DNA of 64,000 nt from Timema cristinae (GCA_039000515.1 JBCFYV010000012.1:90090392-90154391), one strand, 5' to 3'; counted from the stretch's first letter, positions 10,876 through 22,172 are shown. Notes: generated by a model from the sequence alone, not told the origin. Program-made: numbers and translations.

Positions 10876-11523
10876 AAAATTGCATTCTGAGAAATAGTGG
10901 TGATGGAGTATAATAGAGAAAAAAACTTTTTGAGATTAGGAAAAAAATAAAATTTTGACAGATAAATAAAGATAAATCAAATCCCAGATAGCCAAAATAA
11001 GGTTAGACTCTAAATTTCTCAAAGTGGGTTGGGAATAAGGAGTCCAAAATCTACAAAATTAATAGAAACTACTACATCTCAGTGCAGTGTCGTTAAAAAT
11101 TGAATTTTGGCATGCCCGTAAATGCACCACTCCAAATAACTAATAAGTCTGAGCATTTTAAAATGCAACTGCATGAAATCAATGGAGGGGCGGGGGGAGT
11201 TATAAAAAACCTTTTATCTATAGTTTAAAATCGAAATTTGGCTGGCAGGTAGAAGAACAACTATAGATAAAGAAAGTATTCTTAAAACTATGTGTTTAAA
11301 TGGGAGTTAGAGAAATTATGATTGGGGAGGAGAAGGGAAAATTTTCAAAAACCAATAGAAACAATTACTAACAGAACAATTTATTTGATAAGCTGAGGTG
11401 CTTAGTACTAGAATGATTCTTTCAAATTAATTCATGTTTAGTTAGTAAATTTAAACTATTTCTTTTGGTGTTCATTTCAACAATGTATCTGCGTAAGCGA
11501 GCAAATATTGATGCAAAGACTGC

Positions 11524-11540
11524 ATATATATATATAATAG

Positions 11541-11592
<52 letters not shown>

Positions 11593-11622
11593 AAATAGAT
11601 TATATATATATATATATTTATA
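11524..11622. repeat. (TA)n microsatellite with interruptions
   Basis: A long TA dinucleotide run, broken twice by TTTATAAAATAGAT-type segments that repeat each other. Confidence 0.95.
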
Positions 11623-11726
11623 AAATAGATTTTACTTCTTATAGGTAGTAGTTAATTTGTGGCTTCATCAACATACAAAGTTTTCGCCTCATACGTGTCT
11701 GAAATTGTGTTTTTGGTAGTTTAGAT

Positions 11727-12059
11727 CATGGTTTCTCAAACTGCGAGGCGCGAAGGGATTTCAGATGAGGAGTGAACCAATTTCTCACTTCTTTCGACTT
11801 GCCTAAATTATGATTGACTAAAAAATTAATATTCTGTTTGGCCTATGAAGCAATAAAATTAATTAATATCTTACAAAACCTTACTATTTTTATAAACTTC
11901 TACAAAGCTCTTATCAGAAAATAATTAAATCAATTAAATAATAAATGTCTCATTTTTGTATTTTAACGTAAAAAAGTTATTTTATTCTAAGAATAAGAGT
12001 CTTAACAATTAATTTTATGTTCATATAAGGCTCAAGAGTATAGAGTTTGAGAAAACCTG
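11727..12059. mobile_element. hAT-type MITE, 333 bp, 8-bp target duplication
   Basis: The terminal inverted repeats are CATGGTTTCTCAAACT (left) and CAGGTTTTCTCAAACT (right end reverse-complemented). They are flanked by a perfect 8-bp direct repeat GTTTAGAT at 11719-11726 and 12060-12067. The ends resemble the CAGNGGTTCTCAAACT type of hAT elements. There is no transposase coding. Confidence 0.85.
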
Positions 12060-12361
12060 GTTTAGATTATTTGCTAAAAATAAGATAATTTACCCAACTT
12101 AAATGTGAGCGAAGCCGTGGGCAAACTCGAGTAAGTTAATATGATTATTAAAAAATTAATGATTGATTAATTCATTTAGCAAAATTAATAAACAAATATA
12201 CTTAGAAAGACTGATAAAATATACTTTGGCACTTAAAAAAAATATATTAAAAATTCAAAATAAAAAAAATTATTAAAATGGTGTGACCACATGTATGTGC
12301 TAATTAATAAAAAACGGTACGGGTACAAAACTTTTTATTTCTGGTACAAAACGGTACAAAA

Positions 12362-12535
12362 ATTATTATTAGCACCACGTCTTACTACCCGTTCGGGTTA
12401 TACGCACTTACGCTAATGTGTAATGGTAGGGTGATTGGGAGATGAAATGAAGGACCTACAGTTTAACGTGGAATCCGAACCACGGTGGTAGCCTGGCACT
12501 CCCCACATTAACAAGATGGCTTGTCAAAAATTAGA
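12362..12535 (-). mobile_element. SINE-A copy, 5' truncated
   Basis: Starts with the family tail (GTCTTACTACCCGTTCGGGT) and proceeds through the body to the AAGATGGCTTGTCA region, then stops before the tRNA-like head. This is 5' truncation as expected from target-primed reverse transcription. Confidence 0.9.
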
Positions 12536-12783
12536 ACAAAACCTTGGCAATGTAAAAAGTTCAACATACAAAAGTGGTACTACAGGTTAATGGACGTGCT
12601 GCTATACCTTGGGAAGTAGTAAATTTAGAAAAGACTTATATATTTTGAAACGGTAGTATATACTATTTAACTAAACACTACACACCTCGCCATCTATTAG
12701 CATCATTACAAATCTTAACGAATGTTTCCGAAGACAGCAAAACATATTTTAATAAATGGTCTAAAAATTAACTTTACAAAAAG

Positions 12784-12967
12784 TCGTTTGCCTAAAAGGC
12801 ATTTGGCCTAAAAGGCGTTTGGCCTAAAGTCATTTGGCCTAAAGGCATTTGGCCTAAAAGGCATTTGGCCTAAAGGCATTTGGCCTAAAAGGCATTTGGC
12901 CTAAAGGCATTTGGCCTAAAGGCGTTTAGCCTACACTTTAGGCCAAATGCCTTTTAGGCCAAATGAC
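12784..12967. repeat. Tandem array of GGCATTTGGCCTAAAA units (array 2)
   Basis: Ten direct copies of the same 15/16-bp unit as array 1 are followed, across a short CACTT spacer, by two inverted copies (TTTAGGCCAAATGCC). The end of the array can therefore fold back. A palindromic ACGGGTACCCGT follows at 12965-12976, and ACGGGTACCC recurs at about 13060. Confidence 0.94.
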
Positions 12968-13310
12968 GGGTACCCGTTGTATTTACCTGGGATATAGACC
13001 ACTCTTAAAATTAATCTTCAACACATAACAAGTTGAGTGTGGTGTACATTTCTTGACAACGGGTACCCATAAAGAATTGTTGATTTTTTAAAGATAAGTG
13101 TGTTGGTTCTGACAAAGGCCGATATTGAGAGCACAGTGGTAGAGATGCCTGTGTTGGTTTGCATGGCAAGATGCATGTGTTACCTACCCCCCAGGTGCAT
13201 ACAGCACCAACTCTGACATATCATGGCACCACCATTTGGCATCGCAAACCCAAAGATCATTACGTGGAGATACTTCTATTGTAACCCACATATAAACTGT
13301 ATATTTTTTA

Positions 13311-13566
13311 CTTTCTCGTACCAAGAGAAAGTATTGTAATCGTGAAAATGTTTGAACTTGAGATTATAGTGAATCTTTACGGATTATGTGTGTCCACAAG
13401 CCAAGAAATTAAATTTTACAATTATGTGTGTTTGTCTATAGCCACAGATCTGAGACGGTTTGATAGATTTGGCTCAAATTTTATAAGTTATTGGGCAATA
13501 CTTCAGAACATTATTTTTCATCCTAGCCCTCAAATTAAAGGTAGTTTGCTGATGAGTAATTTTTTT
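13311..13566 (-). repeat. HP-family repeat (terminal hairpin), partial
   Basis: Begins on the plus strand with the hairpin TACTTTCTC-GTACCAA-GAGAAAGTA, then TTGTAATCGTGAAAATGTT. This is the inverse of the 3' end of the copy at 35240 (ACGATCCCAATACTTTCTC, hairpin, GAGAAAGTA). Internal similarity is weak. Confidence 0.55.
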
Positions 13567-13670
13567 TAGTTCAAATTTATGTAGTGTTTAACAAATAACA
13601 CTGTTTACTTATATTATGTGTAAAAATTCGTTAGTAGGTGATGGCGATGAAGAGTTACTTTTGAAATTTT

Positions 13671-14190
13671 GAAATATTTTGAAAATCACCTTAACGATTT
13701 TGTTTAAAATATTTATCTGGTGAAGGGCTGTAACGACAAACAAAACTGTATGCTGGCTGTTTGAGGGTTAGTTATTTTAAGAATAGTTTACTCATTACTG
13801 ATATTTTTTATCTGAATATTTTAATAAATGGCTTTAGCAATTTTGTTCAAATTAGATATCTGTTAAGTTTTTTAGGTTATAAATAAATAAATATATTTGT
13901 TTTTCTTAAAATAATTAATTTAATAACTTACTAGTTTATTGAAGACTGATTTCTCCAAATTACTTTTACAATTTTGTTCAAAATTAGTATTTGGAGATTA
14001 TTTTACATGTTAATTAATTAATATTAGCACCGCGTCTTACTACCCGTTTGGGTTATACGCACTAATTTACATGTTATTAAAAATGTTTTCTAAAATAATT
14101 TAATCTAAGGGTTGAATACTAATGATAAATTTTAGAAAACTTGAAGTATTTTGAAAATGTCTTTTAAAATTGAGTTTAAAATGGGTATCT
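13671..14190. repeat. Diverged ~140-bp tandem repeat, four units
   Basis: A recurring phrase (AATATTTTGAAAATnnCnTTnnAATTTTGTTnAAAAT) starts near 13671, 13815, 13945 and 14142. The spacings are 144, 131 and 197 bp. Removing the SINE-A fragment and its duplicated target (about 54 bp) brings the last spacing back to about 143 bp. Confidence 0.6.
14023..14062 (-). mobile_element. SINE-A 3' fragment (~40 bp) with 11-bp target duplication
   Basis: Only the tail (AGCACCGCGTCTTACTACCC and following, to TATACGCAC) is present. It is flanked by TTTACATGTTA at 14002-14012 and 14066-14076. This is an extremely 5'-truncated but genuine insertion. Confidence 0.82.
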
Positions 14191-14199
14191 TAGAATATT

Positions 14200-15368
14200 T
14201 TTTCATGGTTAATAAAAATAAAACATATTTTACAAATAATTTATTTCAGTTGTTTTTTTTAAATTTTTATACACTATAGAGAAAGTTTGATATATTGTGT
14301 CATACCATTTGTTTACCTAGAGATATGAATAGCCCGGTACAATCTATAAACATATCTGTGTATGTGTGTGTGTTAGGATAAAGTATTCTTCCTGAACAAC
14401 TGTTTTTTAAATTACGTTAAACACAAGTGTTGGTAATGGATAATGAAGCTTAAATAGGGGACGGTCCCCCGATTTGGAATAGAGAGGGGATAAACCTTAT
14501 GTATAAAACCACCCCTATCACATCTGACCCAAATTCAAGGTCCAACCCCTCTTTCCCAAACCCTCAAATTCCTTTCTCTTGCATTTCTTTAGTACATTTT
14601 TATAACAAAAAAAAGTATTATTTTAGTAGATATGTTTGTTTCTATTTTCTCCACATAGTCATGAACAAATACAACCAAATAAAAATATTATTCTTTAAAT
14701 CAGTTGTGTGGCGTAGTGTCTACTCAGTGTGTTTTGCCACACTTGTGGTGAACGAGGTGAATTCTCATGCATAGCAATCTTTGATTAGTAGGTTCTTTAG
14801 CGTTTAGGGGTTTAAATAGACCAACTTGATGCTCCCAATAAGATGATTTTTTTTAAGTTCTTAATCAATATTTTGTGTTGGGGTGGATACCATAAAAGGC
14901 ATTTCAACGATTATACTCCGGTTCATTTATACAAGAACGTTGAACAAATCGAATGTCGGGCTCACCACGCCAAGAGGTGGATGAGAGGGAAAGTCAAGTT
15001 CGGAGTTTCGGTTATCACGTGAGATGCTGACCCGATGAATTCACTTAGACGTTTTGATGGTTTTAACGTTTAATTTTTATAAATTAAGAAGATTTTCATC
15101 ACATTTATATACTTAATAAATTATCCATTCAAACTCGTAAATTTTTTCTAATAAAAAACCCTTGTGTTAAATACCACTAATTTGCCCTACCTCAACTCCT
15201 TCTATTGTATTCCTGAGCACCTTTACGGGACGGTGTAGTGATAAAAGCATAATGGCATTTGGACAGAAATATATACAAAAAAAGTAATGACCAAATTCCA
15301 AATAGGACAACTATTCAGAAACTGTGGAGAACACCTTAAGAAGTAGTTGATCAAATTAAAGTATTATG
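14200..15368. other. AT-rich DNA, nothing recognised
   Basis: No family listed here is evident. Frames such as 14499-14774 lack any domain or codon structure. Confidence 0.4.
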
Positions 15369-15380
15369 TTAAAGTAATAT

Positions 15381-15804
15381 CAACCTTGGTGGTCTTGAGA
15401 TAAAGTGCTTGCCTTAGGACTCGATGCAAGTGGGTTCAAACCCAGCCGAGATCGATGGATTTTTCCTCAAACGATAAAAATCCTTAGCACAACTTCCTTC
15501 GGAAGGAAAGTAAAACTATCGGTTTCTTGTCGATTATGGCAACTAAAATAGCTCTGGGATTTATGTCAAATGCCTTTGCAGCAAAATTGAAAGTCCCTTT
15601 CGCTCTCGCTCATAGAAATTCAGTACGTAAGGCCACAGAGAACCACCAAACTTCCTGGATTCTATTAATACATGAGATTTCTACCGGATGGCGCAGTTAT
15701 CACCAACCAGCCGAAGGTATGGTGGATGCTCAGCTCCGGATGGATAACAATTACATCAAACCAACCTTCAGGTTGTTGACTCAAGAAGAAGAAGAAAAAG
15801 AAGA
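15381..15804 (+). mobile_element. Chimeric SINE: SINE-C head, different 3' half, (GAA)n tail
   Basis: The first ~245 bp match SINE-C (GGTGGTCTTGAGATAAAGTG; B box GGTTCAAACCC; CGCTCTCGCTCATAGAAATT). From about 15625 the sequence departs from the other copies. It ends in CAGGTTGTTGACTCAAGAAG with a GAA-rich tail instead of the usual AAGTGCACGTTAAAT end. The whole is flanked by a 12-bp target duplication, TTAAAGTAATAT (15369-15380) and TTAAAGCAATAT (15805-15816), so both halves inserted as one unit. The 93-codon open frame inside is incidental. Confidence 0.85.
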
Positions 15805-15913
15805 TTAAAGCAATATTTAATTTTGGCGCAAAATATGTTTCTTGACAAAAAAACTATCCCAATACGAACTTTAGCTCACAATCACTTTCATCTTACCTTA
15901 CATCGGATCAGTG

Positions 15914-16052
15914 ACGGAAATTGAAAGTTTCTAAAGTAGGGCAAGTTTTATTTAAGGGGGTGCTTCCCACTTACCCTGACAGCCTTCCCCCGAGCCACAG
16001 AACCCGCGCAGTGGAAGGCACCACACTGGAACAAAAAGAATTCCGTCACGTG
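15914..16052. mobile_element. Candidate short MITE
   Basis: GTGACGGAAATTG at the left is mirrored by AATTCCGTCAC at about 16038-16049 on the right, giving short inverted ends around 140 bp. No clear target duplication was found, so this is tentative. Confidence 0.35.
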
Positions 16053-16344
16053 AAAAAAAATAATCAAAAAATAGGGAATGAATTTACTGACACAGAATAT
16101 TAAGACAGACTATTTAACTATTTAAATTATTTGAATTTTGTTCAGTTGCTTGACTTATTAGCAAAATATTTAATGGAGTTTGTCTGTGTCAACTTATTAT
16201 TTTGGTATAAAACTACTTTATTTTTTTATTTTTATAGCGCTACTGTGAGATTTGTTCAGGGTTGGCTCATGGGTTGTTACCAACTTGGCAGGACTGTACT
16301 AATAAGCTGCTCCCTCCCAATCAGTATCAAACTTGACCTTTAAA

Positions 16345-16768
16345 AATCAAATAGCCAAAGCTATTATTTATAATTTTATTGAGAATTACTCCATCTAAAT
16401 ATCATATTCAAAAAAATTGAAAAATGACACCTGGACACGGGAATCGAACCCGAGACCTTTGATTTAGTACGTCAATGTTCTAATCACTGAGCTATCCAGG
16501 AATCGTCCCATATATAGGGTCATTCTTCACTCATATTTTAAGGCAGAATCTATGATGGACGTGCGGAAATCATCGGCTACAAATGTGTGATTTTATTAAG
16601 ATCACGAGCTATCAGATAAGGCAGCCACCTTCGACTTGATAGTTGGCTTGATGCTGCCACTTGTACAATTATTATAACTGTACGGGATTGCATATTTAAG
16701 AATCAAATAGCCAAAGCTATTATTTATGCTTTTAGTGAGGAGTACTCTATCTAGATATATTCTGAAAA
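16345..16768 (-). mobile_element. SINE-D, internal tRNA-like, flanked by ~68-bp direct repeats
   Basis: A perfect 12-bp target duplication TTGACCTTTAAA (16333-16344, 16769-16780) bounds 424 bp. On the minus strand the order is a ~68-bp repeat, about 200 bp of unique body, a tRNA-like segment, a short spacer and the same ~68-bp repeat again. Both repeats include TAATAGCTTTGGCTATTTGA. The tRNA-like part (16430-16500) starts CCTGGATAGCTCAGTGA, has B box GGGTTCGATTCCC and ends TCCAGG, so its ends can pair like an acceptor stem. An internal tRNA part with terminal direct repeats is unusual. It may be a dimer with a truncated first monomer, or a small terminal-repeat element. Confidence 0.82.
16430..16500 (-). 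tRNA. tRNA-like sequence inside SINE-D, not a functional tRNA
   Basis: Cloverleaf traits on the minus strand: acceptor-like CCTGGAT/TCCAGG, a GCTC-type D stem, an anticodon-like stem-loop and a TTCGATT T loop. It lies in a dispersed repeat with at least four other copies, and the stems carry mismatches. It should be read as the RNA polymerase III promoter of the repeat, not as a cellular tRNA gene. Confidence 0.6.
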
Positions 16769-16784
16769 TTGACCTTTAAATCCA

Positions 16785-18825
16785 ATAAGTATTAGACCTT
16801 TCATTACATTATTTTGTGTGTGGTTGGTCAAATGGATACTGAAAGGAAGGGAACAATAAACTAACAGAATACGTCAAGCGCGACTTGTCTGCCATGGCAA
16901 CAACCCTCAAGCTATTAGTGAGTATGTAAAATATAATTTTGGAGATTCATAACTTGATTCTGACATGCAAAATCATGTTTCTAATGATTTTTCATAAATA
17001 ACAATTTTTTAGCATCATAATGTTCCTTCCCATGTTATCGGGATGTATTTTAATCTTATTACAAAAAGTTATAAAAGGAAAAGTTTATGAAAATTTTATT
17101 TCCATTAAAACTTTCAAACTTATTGAATGCTTAATATATCATAGATTTTTAATTAGGAAACTCAAATACCTAAAAAAATATTTTGTGATTGAAATTTTTG
17201 CATTAAATAAATAAATAAATAAATAATGAGTTATCTGATTGGATAGTAGTAATATATCCACTCACAATTTTTTTAAATTAGAAAATGAGAAACATATTTT
17301 AGAGGCTCTTGTTTGGATTTACGAAACATAGATGTTTGTTCATAAATTTGTGAAAACCGTTTAAATTATAATATAAGGTTTCCTATATGAAAATTAAAGT
17401 ACATAAAATAATTTTGCATGTCAAAAAGTTATTAAATCTGACAAAATGAAATCATTTTATAAAATGTTACAGATAAATGCACATTTTTACCAGAATATTT
17501 TGACGGAATTCTTTTTACTTTTTCATTGTAACTTTTCGAACTAAATACATTATCACATGTTATACAATTTATTCATTTTCCTTCAAATTTCAATACAAAA
17601 TTATAAAAAATATCTTATTTTCCTGATTATTTAAAGATAAATTAACACATGAAAAACAATTTTGAATAAGTAAATGAAATTTAGTTTAGTAAAATAACAC
17701 ATATCTGTAATAGCCTAAAAACTAGTGAACATGGAAAACACCATTAAAATATAAACCAATCTAAAAATGTATATCTTTGAATTTAACTATATTCTGTTAA
17801 AATTAACTAAGAAAGATATGTTATATATTCAGGGGTGTCTAGTGAGTTGTACCTACTAGTATTACCGTACTATTAAACTATTCCACTACCCTCACTACCC
17901 ATTTGGGCACAAAATACGGTTGTAAAAGGGTGTTTATGTCTTTTGGACTCAGAGGTAACAATTTGGTACTAAATGGGGGGAATAGTCTACTAGTACAGTC
18001 CTGTCATATTGAACTATCTATAGCAACAACCCACAATCCACTACTGCCATTCAGCCGTGGTTATAATATGTACAGTATCTTTTGAAAGGTGGTGTTAATT
18101 TAAAAATATTTAAAATAAATTAAGTGACCTTTTATCAATGTTGGATACTCGGACTATACTATATTTATAATTTTTAAAGTTTATTCCTATGTCAGGGACC
18201 GTACCCAAATATTTTGTTTTGGTGGTAAGGGGACGAGATATCTTACATGTTGTGGCTCGTGGGAAAGTCCTTCAACGAAAGATAGCAAGAATCTTTTTTT
18301 AGTATCAAACATAAATTGGAGCAATTTAAAGTGTATTTTAAAAAAAAATTATTGAAGTTATAGTACATAGGCATTATGAATGGGATAAGATTCAAATATA
18401 CTGAAAGCCCAGAAATGGAGGGGAAATAGAAACATATGTATTACAAATACTTTAGGCAGGATTTAACTCCCTTCACTTCACCTACCCTGTTGATATGATC
18501 CTACCCATGGAATTCTGTAACTATTAGTCAACAGTCATGCGGTATATAGCTTGATTCATACACATTCGCCGAAAATAGAAAGCTGAATATCCTTGAGTGT
18601 CGCAATAATTCCCACGCTGTATGTTGACCTATGTTGTATTGCAACGAAAAATTAAAATTTTTGCTCATTATCAACATATTTTATTTCATAGTATATATTA
18701 GATCACTCTCCCGATGGATGTTTTCAAATTATAACGCTGTGTCTTGGCACAATCCAATACATCGATACACAAGCTTTACTTTAAAGGGTTATTTCAAATT
18801 TCCTCCCAACGGACAACGAATCTGT
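16785..18825. other. Long AT-rich stretch, nothing recognised
   Basis: Contains an (AAAT)n run at about 17205-17227. There is no tRNA-like head, no inverted-repeat element with duplications, and no coding similarity. This is one of the longer stretches in the intron without recognisable young repeats. Confidence 0.45.
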
Positions 18826-18829
18826 TTGC

Positions 18830-19040
18830 TTGCTTTTAGCTCTACAGTACATGCGCTGTCATATGCACATGCGCACTGGTTCGAGATGGCTGGTTCTGAG
18901 ATTTGATTGCTTCTTCTGTGCCGAACATCTCAGGCATAAAAAACGAAGTAGAGATGAGTTGAGGTTGAGCAGAAAAATTCGCGCAGATGAGGAGGATATC
19001 TCGTGGTTGGCTTAAAGCCCGTCACGTGACCACGTTTCTG
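18830..19040. other. GC-richer island with CACGTG palindrome
   Basis: A stretch richer in GC and CpG than its surroundings. It ends near the perfect palindrome GTCACGTGAC (19021-19030), an E-box type site matching the CLEAR consensus bound by TFEB/MITF-type bHLH-Zip factors. Two overlapping frames cover it, but no protein family was recognised. It could be an intronic regulatory element or a worn transposon. Confidence 0.3.
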
Positions 19041-19084
19041 TTCTGCGCTTATTTTTTGGTGAACGTGTGAACCCACAGTAAGAG

Positions 19085-19300
19085 TCAAGCTCCTTCAGTC
19101 CGGTTTGCTGGTGACAGGGAGGTTTAGGTTTGAATCCTGGTCAAGCGTATTGAGGTTGGGTTTTTACTAAGTGCTTTCCTAAGCTCCCTACACGCGAATT
19201 CATCTACATTTTCTTTGAAACTTTTCATCTTTATCCCCTACCTAATTAGCATAATTAATGTATCTGCGTATAACATGAACCACGAATGAGACATGGCTGG
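19085..19300 (+). mobile_element. SINE-B copy, diverged
   Basis: Head with B box AGGTTTGAATCCTGG, a TTTTACTAAGTGCTTTCC segment, CCCTACACGCGAATTCATCT and a decayed tail (GCGTATAACATGAACCACGA) appear in family order. Confidence 0.72.
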
Positions 19301-19789
19301 AGAAGCGATGATGGGTGCTCTATGTTTATTTTGTTTGTACCTTCTCAAAGATTATTACTATGAGTTTATGACTGTAACCATCCATATTTCCGAAATAGTT
19401 TAACTTTTACTATTTGAAATCAATCTAAGTCATTATTTTTGGTTATTTTATTAGTAACAATATTTTCATTTTTATAAATCAAGGCTTCAAGCAAAGAACT
19501 TAAAAACCAAGCATTGAAAACTAAAGATCAACAACACAAACTCTTTAACGCTTAGAATCCACGACCACCAGCGATTCTAACAGCGCGACTTTTAGCAGCG
19601 CTGCTTGGCGACACATTGTTTTAAATTGTCACGTTTTCACGAGCGCGCGGGGCAGTCGTGCATGATCGACCTTCCCACTGACTAGCCGCGCGATTTCTAT
19701 TAAAAAACCACAACATGGAGTGAGTTACATAGGTATATAACGGCCCTGTTTCTAAACTTGCTGAAAGTAGAGGTTGAACCCAGTATCAA

Positions 19790-20068
19790 TTATTATTATT
19801 AGCACCGCGTCTTACTACCCGTTCGGGTTATATGCACTTACGCTAATGTGTAAATGGTAGGGTGATTGTGAGATGAAATGGAGGACCTACAGTTTAACGT
19901 GGAATCCGAACCACGGTGGAGGCCTGGCATTCCCCACATTCACAAGATGTCTTGTCAGATGTGAAGGAAGGATTTGGTAATCAAATAAATCTGTGCCGAG
20001 ACTGAGGATTGAACCCCGGAACCCCAGCACAGAAGTCTGACACCTTACCCCTGACCACCAGGTCACCC
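19790..20068 (-). mobile_element. SINE-A copy, full length, 11-bp target duplication
   Basis: The complete copy runs from the tail (AGCACCGCGTCTTACTACCC) to the inverted head (CCTGACCACCAGGTCACC), with an ATT-rich A-tail equivalent at 19790-19799. The target duplication CCCAGTATCAA is perfect (19779-19789 and 20069-20079). Confidence 0.93.
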
Positions 20069-20229
20069 CCCAGTATCAAGAAAGCCATATATTTTACACA
20101 ACTTATCTTGTATAATAAAACCAGTACAAGTACTTCGTTCTCGAGGTCCATTTTATTTCTGAAATCTTATAAGAAAACAGGTGGGGTACTGTTAGCATGG
20201 TAGTTGCACTATCATTCGTTGAAATTAAA

Positions 20230-20517
20230 CCTAGTAAGCACCTACAAACATTGTATGCAAATATTGTTTATAGATATTTTCAAAATGTATTCTGTTGCCC
20301 AAAAACCTAGGGAAACAGTTTGCAAAGTTTGCAAACATGGGAATCATAAGGTTTGCAAATAGTTAAGCAGACATTATTTACAAACTTCAAATATGATACA
20401 TTGTTTCCCGTCCAGAATTCACTTGAGTAAAACAGTGGTATTCAACCTTTTTTATTTGTGTATCAGCTAATATATTTTATCTTCAACTTTGTACCTTCAA
20501 ATAAGAAATATATATGC

Positions 20518-20571
<54 letters not shown>

Positions 20572-21280
20572 TATATGAATGTATATATAAATATACTAAA
20601 TATATGTTCGTACATGTAAATATATATAAATATACTATGTATATTATGTCTATATATATATATATATAATATACTATGTATATTATGTCTATATATATAT
20701 ATATATATATAAACTGATATTTATCAACATATTAATAATTATATAAATATAAGTATTGTTTATATTTTAAGTTCCCTTAAGATGTTTCCCACATCCCCTC
20801 GGTTATATATAATTGAAGTAAAAGAGGTTGACCGAAGATGCTGCTGCTATGGATTATGCTTGTTACGTAGTTGTGAACTATTCAAGAAGACAAAAATAAA
20901 AACCAGTGGTGGGTTCGTGCAGTGCTTCGAAATCGTTCATATCATGCAATTAAACTTCTTACAGAACCGAAGCTTGAAGACATTAGGGGTTTTAGGAACT
21001 TCACTCCCATGTTTCCTACAGATTTGGAAGTTATTTTACAAATCGTTGGTCCCAGAAATGTCAACAACTTGCCTGGTTCACGTTGTTTGCTGTTGACAAT
21101 ATTGGCAAATACGCTAACAATGTTTCTTGTAACCCATTTGAAATTGATGACAAGAAACATTGTTTCCTTTGTTTGTAAACACAGAAGAAACACAAAAATA
21201 TTTTCAAATTGTTTTCTAAAGCACTAACAAACATTTCTGGCCTATTGTTTCCGGTAAAATGTTTCCAAGTGCATATTAGG
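20230..21280 (+). mobile_element. PIF/Harbinger-like element with transposase remnant
   Basis: Ends are inverted repeats: CCTAGTAAGCACCTACAAAC on the left, and CCTAATATGCACTTGGAAAC for the right end reverse-complemented. At about 20895-21065 on the plus strand one frame reads QWWVRAVLRNRSYHAI, then KLEDIRGFRNF, then FPTDLEVILQIVGPR. This has the W-V-R / F-x-N-F / D-x-E-x-L-x-x-V-G-P pattern of the N-terminal region of HARBI1-like DDE transposases. The rest of the transposase is missing. A long (TA)n run (20521-20715) has expanded inside it. An inverted pair (CAATGTTTCTTG and CAAGAAACATTG) lies near 21118-21165. Confidence 0.72.
20521..20715. repeat. (TA)n microsatellite tracts
   Basis: Three TA runs (20521-20568, about 20651-20668, 20691-20711) are separated by near-identical ATACTATGTATATTATGTCT segments, showing local duplication. 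Confidence 0.93.
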
Positions 21281-21289
21281 CTCTAGACT

Positions 21290-21815
21290 CTCGGCGACTA
21301 AATAGCTCTCTCTCTATCTTACAAACCCGCTATATCTCTCTGTCTCTATTAAGAGTGAGAGAAAGAGTGAGAAACTACATATTAACACCCCAAGCATTTA
21401 ATTAGCAGGTCCCGTCTGTAGGAGGCTTAGCACGCTAGCAGAGCAATAGGTTACCCATAAATTAATTACCACGAGGTGATAATTACATGAAGCTTTCAGC
21501 GAACTAGGTTGCTTCTGGCTCTTCAAAAGACAGCCTTTGAGAGGATGACAATTCTTCCCGGCAATTGACACAAGGAAATAATTTGCTGCTGGGAGAACGT
21601 TAACAAGTACGCATGTCGTAAGCCCAGATACTTCAAAATGTACCAGAAATACCGCTCTCATAATTGTGTTTTTATTTCAATAAAAGAATCACTACAATCT
21701 AAACGGAAGCAGGACTAAGTTTATAAGTGAGTGATGATTGAACCTATTAGTTTTTCCCTCTTTCTTTAATAAAAATTCGTTTTTAATTCAGAGGATATAC
21801 ACATCGATAAAGTTA
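21290..21815. other. Unassigned DNA with CT/GA-rich patch
   Basis: A short (TC)n-like segment lies at 21305-21350. No element boundaries were found. An 87-codon minus-strand frame (21398-21661) has no recognisable domain. Confidence 0.35.
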
Positions 21816-21819
21816 GGGT

Positions 21820-22113
21820 CAACCTCTATGATCTTACGGTAAAGTGCTCACCTCAAGACATTATTTTCATGAGCTCAAACCCAGCTGGGGTCGACGGATA
21901 TTTATTGAGCGATAAAAATCCGTACCACAACTTCTTTCGGAGGGTAAGTAAAGCCGTCGGTTGATTGTGGCATGTAAAATAACTTTGGAAGGTATGTGAA
22001 AACAACTTCCTGAGAAAATTGGTGGGATCTTTCACACTCCCTCGTAGACATTCTCGTGTGCTGATTTAATCAGTCGGTTCAGAAAGTTCACGTTAAATAC
22101 TTCAAATAAAAAA
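21820..22113 (+). mobile_element. SINE-C copy
   Basis: Head AACCTCTATGATCTTACGGT, B box AGCTCAAACCC, body TTCTTTCGGAGGGTAAGTAA and family 3' end CGGTTCAGAAAGTTCACGTT followed by CTTCAAATAA are all in order. Confidence 0.88.
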
Positions 22114-22172
22114 ATAATAATGTTATGAATATACAACTGGAAGTAGGAGATTTCATAAACGTTATTTTCTAT

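Noticed and set aside
15527..15808. 93-codon open frame on the plus strand
   Set aside because: It lies within the chimeric SINE and spans the junction of the two halves and the GAA tail, with no protein family resemblance.
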